Position numbers and translations under genes: made by a program
Notes under the pieces: generated by a model
Databases searched by the model: none
What the model was told of the DNA's origin: nothing
Seen by the model: only the letters and a program-made list of their open reading frames with translations
Assembly: GCA_002437105.1 (NCBI GenBank)
Contig: DJOB01000006.1
Location: 1 to 64,000 of the forward strand
Length of the DNA stretch: 64,000 nt
Reading direction: 5' to 3'
Source of the DNA: Caryophanales bacterium UBA6449
GTDB lineage: Bacteria; Bacillota_I; Bacilli_A; RFN20; CAG-288
In this document: positions 43,422 through 50,815 of the stretch, piece by piece
Layout of the letters: each line of letters opens with the position of its first letter
Numbering within the stretch: position 1 is the first letter of the stretch

Positions 43422-46400
43422 CTAGATCGAGTAGGTGATTCCACGAGCGTTGCTGGAATCGTAGAGGATGAACATTCCCGTCTTCGCATCGTAGTAGTAG
43501 TCACCCGCCGCTAGAATCTTCTCAGCTCCACGGCTGTTATAGCTCTTGAAGACCGTATCGGAAGCCAGTCCCTTATCGATATAGATGACGAAGCCATGGC
43601 TACCGATCGCATAGTTGTTATCGATATTGCCCTTCGAATTGTAAGCTGTGATGCCGAACTTGACCTTACCATCAGCCTCAGTCCTATCGACCACGATCGA
43701 AGAGACACCGTCGACCTTGCCATAGAGAAGAACCGGGTTGGCTCCTCTGGAGTCGATCACCACATCCTTAGTATTTCCATTCGCATTGACGATGGTAGCG
43801 TGGATCAGACCGTTCTTCGCATACTGACCGTTGAGGATGACCTTCTTCTTCCCATCCGAGGTTTCCGTAAAGTTGACCGCCGTGGTCTGATCCGCCTTGA
43901 AGATGATGTACTCCGCATTCTCGGAAGCGGTGAGAGCAGGCGAGCCATACTCATCGATGCCCACGCTCTCGACAGCGACCGCACTCCTGTTGATAGTGAG
44001 AGGAACTTCCTTGGTCTGAGTGATCGCTTTGCCTTCAGCATCCTTAGCCATGAGGGTGTAGTGGAAGACCAGCTTGTATTGTCCCTCAGCCAGAGCCTTA
44101 CCGGTGTTGTCCTTCAGATCGAGGAACGCACCACCCATGTTGACATAGTAACCGGACTCCAGATGGGTCTGAATGGGCAGAGAGCGGAACAGATGCTGAC
44201 CGAAGTAGGTATCATCGCTGCCCTCGACATCCTCATCGAGATTGGGGAAGCCGTGCAGCTTGGTCGTAGAGATGACGGTATCCTGGCTGCCTTCGCCATC
44301 GCCAGGCTTCACCAGATCGATGGAAGCCGAATCCATATCGCGCTGGATGAACTGCTGGATCAGCAGCTGATCGGAGACGCCGGAGACACCCGCCACCACG
44401 CCGCTGTCCTGAGCGCCGAAGTAGGAGTTCCAACCCAGATGCTGAGCGCCGTAGTGGGAGAGAGAATAGCCAGAAGTGGTCCAGGTAGTCGCCAGCATGT
44501 TGAGACCTTCCTTCTCGGACTTGACGTTGGAGATACCGTAGATGCTCGATCCGAAGTAGGCGTTGGGATTCTCGTAGTTCACATAGCTCTTAGCAAAGGC
44601 ATTCGCGAGGTCGGAGGTATAGATCTCACCGAACGACTCCTTCTCGAAATCGAACTTCTCCGTGGCATCAGCCGCACCATAATCGCCGTAGAAAGCGAGA
44701 TAGGGAATGCTCAGCTGACCATCGGTACTATGGCTGCTGTCGGAATCCGAAGAGGTGGGAGTCAAGACGATGTATCCCTCGATCGTGGTTCCCTGGGCGT
44801 AATTGGAATTGATGTACTGCTTGAGATAATAGGCAGCATCGGAATCCTCATTGCTCGCGGTCAGATCGACATCGGGAAGCGTGATCGTAGTATCGGAAGA
44901 AGCTTTAGCCGTATAGGTACCCAGATAGATATCGCCCGCCTGGATCAGATCGTTGCTCTTGAGCTGGGTAGCGGTGAAGCCCATGGTGTAGATCTTCTTA
45001 GCCGTCTCGGTGAAATTGCTCCAGGTCTTGGAATCGAGGGGTATCTTCTTCTCCGAGATTGCGACATACATCCGAGCGGTATAGCTCTTAGCGCTCTTGC
45101 CCTCATTGTGAAGGGTCACCTTCTTTTCGGAGAGGTTGAGCTTCTCCTTAGAGGCATCGACCCCGACGCCGAAGGTAATCTTGTTGGTCAACTGCTTAGA
45201 GACAGATTGGCTGGTCAGCTTGCCGCTCTGATCGTAGATCACCTGACCATCTCCGCCATCGGTGTAACCAGTAGAAGTCCAAACATCGCTGGTGAGCAGC
45301 TTGTGAACATTGACCTGTCCCGCGCCCTGAGTCTTCGGAGTAGCATAGTTGCCATCGACGGCGGCTACCTTGTCGTTGCCGGAGACCGCGCTACCATCAG
45401 CTTTGACGTACTTGTTGTTGGTGTCCTGAATGCTGATGGACTTGTTCACCTTAGAGGACTCAGAAGAATCCTCGAGGATATCCGCAGTAGACATCGCTCG
45501 CGCCATCAGACCATTCTTGTAGCTGGCCAGCTCCTCCGCACTGCCATTGTGTTCGCCGAGCGCCAGCGCGAGAGCACCGGTGAGGTTAGGAGCCGCCATA
45601 GAGGTACCGGACATCTCCTGATATCCGCCCATGACCGCACCCAGAACTCCAGTTCCAGGCGCCGAGATATCAGGCTTGATGCCCAAGCTCAGGGTCATTC
45701 CATCCGAGGTGAAGAGCGAGGAGGTGTTCTGCAGAGGATTATCGCCGAGCACCGAGCTGTAGGTCAGCACACCGGAGACGGTATCAGCAGTGAGCAGATT
45801 GGCGACGGACATATCGACCAGCGCGACAGGGATAGCAGGTGAGAAGGTGCCGAAACTCATATTGAGCTCCTCAGCCGCATTGTTGATGACGATCAGCGCG
45901 ATAGCACCCTGCGCCTGAGCATTCTTCGCCATGCTCTCGAAAGTGACACCGCCACCTCTCGAGATGACAGCGACCTTGCCCTTGACGCTGAGACCAGCGT
46001 AGTCCTCGGTCTTTCCATTAGAGATGGTGAGCTTTCCATCCTTCACGCTTCCCACGACCTGATAGGGAAGGGTATCGCCGGAGTTCTTGACGAGACCCGA
46101 GAGAGGAACGTTGCTGACCTGATCGGTCGGCTCGATGTGAGTATCGCTTCCAGGGAGAGTCCAGTAGTAGGTGTACGCCTTGCTCAGGGTCGAGGATCCG
46201 ACGACGTTAGCGGAATCCAGAACCGCGTAGCTTCCGAGTTCACCGGTATCGACGACATCGCTGGAGACATAGTTGGAGTAGATGCCAGCCAGCTCGCCGC
46301 GGCCATCATTTCCCGCCGCCACATTGACCAGGACGCCGGAGTTCTGCAGATCCTGAATGACCTGATACTCGATACTGTCCTTATAGGAGTTCTTGTCGGG

Positions 46401-47297
46401 GTAGTTGATGAAGGCGGAACCGAGAGAAAGGTTCACCTCATCGAGTCCAAGAAGCTTGGCATCCTCGAGAGCCTCGAGGACATCCTGGGAGGTAGCGCCG
46501 CCCTGATCGCCGAAGACCTTGAGTATGGCGAGCTGCGCGTTAGGCGCCATACCATCGTAGGAAGCACCATTACCAGCGGCGAGAGAAGCGACATGGGTAC
46601 CATGCTCGTTTCCCGCTTTGGGCTGAACGTTGCCATCCTCCTCGCTGTAATCGTAGGTGAAGGCGATCTTAGAATTGACGTACTTGCCGGTCTTACCGTG
46701 GAAGTCCTTATTCTTAATTGCGGTACCGACCGAGGCCTCGGTCAACGACCGATCATTGAGAGCATCAGCAGTGAGTGGACGGAACGCCTTGTAGCTGGTA
46801 TCGTCAGCCTTCGAGGCGATCTGATCGTAGAACAGACCGGTATCGACAATACCGATCTTGATTCCCTTTCCTTTATTCTCAGCTTCTTTGTAATCAGCGT
46901 GCATAGTATCCTGAGAGAAGTTGGAACTAGCGAGTTCCTTAGGATTGCTGACCACGCTGCTAACAGCTTCAGCAGTAGGCGTAGCATAGACATTGTTGTT
47001 GCCGATCGTGATGCCATCGACGGTCTCGAGCACATCGGCCTCAGCAGCCGTCAGATCGACCACCGCACCGGTCATGATGTTGGAGAAGGTCTCGTCGAAA
47101 GCGACCTTTCTACCGAGAGCGTTCGAGATGACCGACTGGAGTCCATCCAGATTGCCATCGTTGCTCTGCGACTTGACTATGTAGCTCCTCTTAGGCTGAG
47201 CCAGCAGCGCTCCGGCACTGGTACGAGCCTCGACAGATTGACTGATACCAATAGCAGAAAACAGTGCTACCAGCGCAAGGATACTCTTACTTTTCAT
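43422..47297 (-). CDS. secreted subtilisin-like serine protease, lactocepin/C5a-peptidase type
   Basis: The 1291-residue protein has a cleavable signal peptide (about 1-24), an I9-type propeptide (about 38-105) and an S8 catalytic domain. Its triad appears to be D152 (GIVDTG), H232 (EHGTHVAS) and S566 (SGTSMAAP), with N330 (AAGN) for the oxyanion hole. A protease-associated domain (about 405-525) is inserted. The C-terminal half (about 700-1291) holds Fn3-like and beta-rich domains as in cell-envelope proteases. No LPxTG motif or membrane anchor is seen, so it may be released or bound non-covalently. It probably generates peptides for the adjacent Opp system. Confidence 0.9.
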   Translation of the reverse strand: MKSKSILALVALFSAIGISQSVEARTSAGALLAQPKRSYIVKSQSNDGNLDGLQSVISNALGRKVAFDETFSNIMTGAVVDLTAAEADVLETVDGITIGNNNVYATPTAEAVSSVVSNPKELASSNFSQDTMHADYKEAENKGKGIKIGIVDTGLFYDQIASKADDTSYKAFRPLTADALNDRSLTEASVGTAIKNKDFHGKTGKYVNSKIAFTYDYSEEDGNVQPKAGNEHGTHVASLAAGNGASYDGMAPNAQLAILKVFGDQGGATSQDVLEALEDAKLLGLDEVNLSLGSAFINYPDKNSYKDSIEYQVIQDLQNSGVLVNVAAGNDGRGELAGIYSNYVSSDVVDTGELGSYAVLDSANVVGSSTLSKAYTYYWTLPGSDTHIEPTDQVSNVPLSGLVKNSGDTLPYQVVGSVKDGKLTISNGKTEDYAGLSVKGKVAVISRGGGVTFESMAKNAQAQGAIALIVINNAAEELNMSFGTFSPAIPVALVDMSVANLLTADTVSGVLTYSSVLGDNPLQNTSSLFTSDGMTLSLGIKPDISAPGTGVLGAVMGGYQEMSGTSMAAPNLTGALALALGEHNGSAEELASYKNGLMARAMSTADILEDSSESSKVNKSISIQDTNNKYVKADGSAVSGNDKVAAVDGNYATPKTQGAGQVNVHKLLTSDVWTSTGYTDGGDGQVIYDQSGKLTSQSVSKQLTNKITFGVGVDASKEKLNLSEKKVTLHNEGKSAKSYTARMYVAISEKKIPLDSKTWSNFTETAKKIYTMGFTATQLKSNDLIQAGDIYLGTYTAKASSDTTITLPDVDLTASNEDSDAAYYLKQYINSNYAQGTTIEGYIVLTPTSSDSDSSHSTDGQLSIPYLAFYGDYGAADATEKFDFEKESFGEIYTSDLANAFAKSYVNYENPNAYFGSSIYGISNVKSEKEGLNMLATTWTTSGYSLSHYGAQHLGWNSYFGAQDSGVVAGVSGVSDQLLIQQFIQRDMDSASIDLVKPGDGEGSQDTVISTTKLHGFPNLDEDVEGSDDTYFGQHLFRSLPIQTHLESGYYVNMGGAFLDLKDNTGKALAEGQYKLVFHYTLMAKDAEGKAITQTKEVPLTINRSAVAVESVGIDEYGSPALTASENAEYIIFKADQTTAVNFTETSDGKKKVILNGQYAKNGLIHATIVNANGNTKDVVIDSRGANPVLLYGKVDGVSSIVVDRTEADGKVKFGITAYNSKGNIDNNYAIGSHGFVIYIDKGLASDTVFKSYNSRGAEKILAAGDYYYDAKTGMFILYDSSNARGITYSI

Positions 47298-47338
47298 ATC
47301 GTTCCTCCACTACCTCTTGCTTGTAAAAAGACTCGATT

Positions 47339-47366
47339 AGCATAACACGAGGGCAAACAAAGTCAA
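47339..47366 (-). promoter_or_regulatory. sigma-A promoter of the S8 protease gene
   Basis: On the minus strand TTGACT (47361-47366) and TATGCT (47339-47344) are 16 bases apart. The oppA promoter uses the same -35 box and spacing. Confidence 0.65.
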
Positions 47367-47406
47367 TCTAACATAGGAATAGGTATTCGCACAGAGAGAA
47401 GGAGAA

Positions 47407-47436
47407 TTCACACAAAAAATCGAGTTGTTATATAAT
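47407..47436 (+). promoter_or_regulatory. promoter of the 680-residue lipoprotein gene
   Basis: TTCACA (47407-47412) and a perfect TATAAT (47431-47436) are 18 bases apart, 33 bases before the start codon. Confidence 0.6.
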
Positions 47437-47469
47437 CACGGGGTCTTATCCGTGAAAGGAATAGTTTTT

Positions 47470-49512
47470 ATGCGCAAGAAATCTTTAGGCTTAACCTTGC
47501 TTGCTACCCTTCTGGTTATCGCAGGATGCAAACCCGTTTCAACCGATAGCACTCCCAGCAACAGTACTTCCACTCCTGACAGCACTTCCGGGACCTCGAA
47601 TAGCGACAGCTCTTCCAGCTCGTCCACCTATGTTGATCCCGATGGAGTGATCAACGCACATCTGGTCGGTGACGATCACGTTAAAGTCATCAGCATCAGT
47701 AGCAACAACCGCCCCAACAGCCAGAACTACTTCGAGTTCAGAGTGGAGGTCGATGATGGCTACACTCTGAAGAGCATCGTCGCTGTAGGCGATAGGACCG
47801 GTTCCACCTACACCATCGCCGGTACCGAAGCTAGATACAACGTCATCTTCAACGACGAGGATATAACCATCACCGCCACCTCGGAAGCGGTAGCTTCAGC
47901 CGAAGTGCCCGATGCGGCCGCGGCCAGCATCATCGCTGCGACTGGCGCCAACACCGAACTCACCTACACCGTCACCGACCTGATGCCCGAGCTCGGCGGA
48001 GGCTTCAGCACCACCAACAACTATTCCTTCGGCGACAGCGTTACCACCAAGGTGATAAGCGGATCTCTCAAGGGCAGTATCGTCTTGGTCAAGAATGCGG
48101 AGGGAAACATCACCATCCCCTCTTTGGGTGTCGACAATAAGGAGGTCCTCGACGATAAGATTCTCAACGGCGATGACCCGCAGGCCGCTTGGGACAGCGT
48201 CTATGGAGACTGGTTCGTCGCTAACCCCATCTCCATGCTCGCCAGAGATTTCGATCTCAATGCGAGCAACCAGATCACCGGATATACCAAAGCTAGCGCT
48301 GACCTGATAAAGCAGCGTTTCAATTTCTCCACCCAGACTTCCGATGATTCTCTCGTCACCCACACGCTCACCCTCAAGCCCGAGCTGCTGAACACCCAGT
48401 ACATCAGCGGAGACTACGGCTTCCTGTACGCCTTCGTTCAGAACGATATGGCACTGATGGGAATGGTCGACAGATCCTCCACCGATATTATCACCAGCCT
48501 CTCCTTCACCCTCGCCGCCGACTACACCGTCAACTCGATGACCATGACCTACACCGGATCCACCACCTACCACAGTAAGAGCTACGCCAGCCAGGTGACC
48601 GTCGTCGTATCCAACTTCGCCAAGGTCGATTCCGTCGCTGATCCCTATGCTCCGCGCACCGAAGAGAGCGCCAAGGCCATGTACAGCGGCAAGACCGGCG
48701 AACTCCTGAACAAGCTGAAGAAGGGCAACTACACGATGACGGTCCAGCCCCAGGAGCAAACCACCGATGGCATCACCGGCATCGGCTTCGACGGTGTCCC
48801 CAACGGAATGACCGGATCCGACTCCCCCGCTAAATCGGGAACCATCTACGCCACCGGCGACTATGTCGTCTCCGATCAGCTCGCCCCTCTCTCGAAGTGC
48901 TACGATGACAGCGGCAATTATGTCGAGCCCACAGTCGGAACCTACGCGGCCGACCTCACTGACACAGCACCCGTGATCTACGGCGTGACCCAGGATGGTA
49001 CAGTCCAGAGCAACGCCTATCTGAAGGCAGTCGATCTGGCCAGTCAAAAAGCCCTCACCAAGGCTGACTTCACCCCCGATCTGAGCGGAATCGACTACCA
49101 CTTCTTCACCGCTGGCGAGAACTCCACCTATACGCTCTCCGTCAATGCTTCCGATCTGCTCTTCGGCGATCTGGACGCCGGAATCCTGAGCGCCGTGTTC
49201 AGCCCTCTCGATTACCTCCTCGGCGATTCTTCGACCCTGTTTGCCGCCGGTGATACCAGCGACAATTCCAATCCCTTCTACGCCACCACCGGTATCGATT
49301 CGCTCACCTTCGACTTCTCCAAGGTCGGAGAGACTGATCCCACGATAGGTATCGTGGTGGATTACGCCGTGACCAATCACTCCAGCAGCGATAGTAAGAC
49401 CACCCACTCCAAGATCCTCTACACCATCTCCAATATCGGAAAGACCACGGAGAGCACTCTCTCCGCTGCCGCTAAGACAGCGCTAGCCGCCGTCAAGGCT
49501 GCTAAGGCCTAG
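47470..49512 (+). CDS. large lipoprotein of unknown function
   Basis: The 680-residue product has a lipoprotein signal with lipobox IAGC (C20) and a Ser/Thr/Asp-rich linker (about 22-58). A long, mostly beta-like, Thr/Ser/Asp-rich extracellular part has no Cys, and near residues 75-130 is a small beta domain (VDDGYTLKSIVAVG...VIFNDEDITITATSEA) resembling bacterial Ig-like repeats. No enzyme motif is recognised. I chose the ATG at 47470, ten bases after AAAGGA, over an earlier start that lacks a signal peptide. It is a single-gene unit. Confidence 0.75.
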   Translation: MRKKSLGLTLLATLLVIAGCKPVSTDSTPSNSTSTPDSTSGTSNSDSSSSSSTYVDPDGVINAHLVGDDHVKVISISSNNRPNSQNYFEFRVEVDDGYTLKSIVAVGDRTGSTYTIAGTEARYNVIFNDEDITITATSEAVASAEVPDAAAASIIAATGANTELTYTVTDLMPELGGGFSTTNNYSFGDSVTTKVISGSLKGSIVLVKNAEGNITIPSLGVDNKEVLDDKILNGDDPQAAWDSVYGDWFVANPISMLARDFDLNASNQITGYTKASADLIKQRFNFSTQTSDDSLVTHTLTLKPELLNTQYISGDYGFLYAFVQNDMALMGMVDRSSTDIITSLSFTLAADYTVNSMTMTYTGSTTYHSKSYASQVTVVVSNFAKVDSVADPYAPRTEESAKAMYSGKTGELLNKLKKGNYTMTVQPQEQTTDGITGIGFDGVPNGMTGSDSPAKSGTIYATGDYVVSDQLAPLSKCYDDSGNYVEPTVGTYAADLTDTAPVIYGVTQDGTVQSNAYLKAVDLASQKALTKADFTPDLSGIDYHFFTAGENSTYTLSVNASDLLFGDLDAGILSAVFSPLDYLLGDSSTLFAAGDTSDNSNPFYATTGIDSLTFDFSKVGETDPTIGIVVDYAVTNHSSSDSKTTHSKILYTISNIGKTTESTLSAAAKTALAAVKAAKA

Positions 49513-49534
49513 TCGGATAGAGGTCGATAAGGAA

Positions 49535-49562
49535 AAGGTCCGCACCGAGCGGGCCTTTTTTC
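49535..49562 (+). terminator. intrinsic terminator of the lipoprotein gene
   Basis: GGTCCGC/GCGGGCC (49537-49543 with 49549-49555, one G-U) is flanked by A and T runs. Confidence 0.85.
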
Positions 49563-49605
49563 TATCGGGGTATAATATCAAGAGCTAATCAAGGAGATTT
49601 AATTC

Positions 49606-50709
49606 ATGGAAAAAAAGAGAGTGATTCTGACTGGCGATCGCCCTACCGGCAAGCTTCACATCGGCCACTATGCCGGTTCTCTCATGAATAGAGTAAAGCT
49701 GATGAACGAGGGAAACTACGATGAGTTCTACGTCTTCATCGCCGACTGCCAGGCGCTGACCGACAATGTCGGAAATCCCCAGAAGATTCAGGATTCCGTC
49801 ATCGACGTCGCTCTCGACTACCTGTCCGTCGGTCTCGATCCCCAGAAGGTCACCATCTTCATCCAATCGGAAGTCCCGCAGATGGCTGAACTAGCCCTGT
49901 ATCTGGCTGACTTCGTCACCGTAGCCACCCTCGAACGCAATCCCACCCTCAAGGAGGAGATCAAGGAGAAGAAAATGGAGATATCGCTCCCGGTCGGCTT
50001 CTTCACCTATCCGATCTCGCAGGCGGCCGACATCTGCTGCTTCGACACCACTCTTGTACCTGCGGGAGCCGATCAGTCGCCCATGATCGAACAGTGCCGC
50101 GAGATCGTCCGCCGAGTGAACTCCATCTATGGAACACCAGATGATCCCGTTCTAGTCGAGCCCGAGATCCTGATTCCCAAGCAGGAGTTCTGCCGCCGTC
50201 TCCCCGGTATCGACGGCCGGGCGAAGATGTCCAAATCTCTCAACAACTGCATCTACCTGTCCGACTCCACCAAGGAGGTGCACGACAAGGTATTCTCCAT
50301 GTTCACCGATCCTACACACCTGAGAAAGGACGATCCGGGCCACACGGAGAACAACCCCGTATTCATCTATCTTGCCGCCTTTGCGACCGCGGAGGACTTC
50401 GCCAACTTCCTGCCCCAGTACAAGAATCTCGACGAGATGAAAGCCCACTACGAGAGAGGTGGCCTCGGCGATGTGACCTGCAAGAAGTTCCTCTTCCAGG
50501 TCCTCGAGCGGATCCTCACCCCCATCAGAGAGCGCAGAAGCTACTGGGAGCAGCATATCGATGAGGTCTTCCAGATCCTCAGAGAAGGCTCGGCTAAAGC
50601 TAGGGTGAAAGCCGATCAGACCATGAACCGACTCAAGGCCGCCCTGAAGATCGACTATCTGACCAACCAGGCCTTCCAGGAAGAACAGAAGAATAGATTC
50701 CAGAAGTGA
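49606..50709 (+). CDS. trpS: tryptophanyl-tRNA synthetase
   Basis: This class I synthetase charges tRNA-Trp. The 367 residues show the HIGH motif (KLHIGHYAG, 18-21), QAADICCFD for tryptophan binding, and KMSKS (about 207-211). A TATAAT at 49571-49576 and AAGGAGAT before the ATG serve it. No T-box leader is present, unlike many Firmicutes trpS genes. The protein is slightly longer than the usual 330-340 because of an insertion before the C-terminal helices. Confidence 0.95.
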   Translation: MEKKRVILTGDRPTGKLHIGHYAGSLMNRVKLMNEGNYDEFYVFIADCQALTDNVGNPQKIQDSVIDVALDYLSVGLDPQKVTIFIQSEVPQMAELALYLADFVTVATLERNPTLKEEIKEKKMEISLPVGFFTYPISQAADICCFDTTLVPAGADQSPMIEQCREIVRRVNSIYGTPDDPVLVEPEILIPKQEFCRRLPGIDGRAKMSKSLNNCIYLSDSTKEVHDKVFSMFTDPTHLRKDDPGHTENNPVFIYLAAFATAEDFANFLPQYKNLDEMKAHYERGGLGDVTCKKFLFQVLERILTPIRERRSYWEQHIDEVFQILREGSAKARVKADQTMNRLKAALKIDYLTNQAFQEEQKNRFQK

Positions 50710-50713
50710 TATG

Positions 50714-50752
50714 AAAAACTTCTGCCTCCACCAGCGAGACAGAAGTTTTTTT
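50714..50752 (+). terminator. intrinsic terminator of trpS
   Basis: AAAACTTCTG pairs with CAGAAGTTTT around a 15-base loop, followed by further T. Confidence 0.82.
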
Positions 50753-50815
50753 ATATTTTCTAAACGGAAATAGAAACGATAGATATAGAGGACTCAGAGA
50801 CTGATCAGCACGATC

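Noticed and set aside
43596..45842. A 748-codon plus-strand frame opposite the S8 protease gene
   Set aside because: It lies wholly within the antisense of a protein with intact catalytic motifs; its translation is low-complexity, rich in Ile, Asp and Arg, with no domain.
49513..49605. T-box riboswitch before trpS
   Set aside because: The gap holds only the upstream terminator, a -10 box and the ribosome-binding site; there is no room or T-box sequence.
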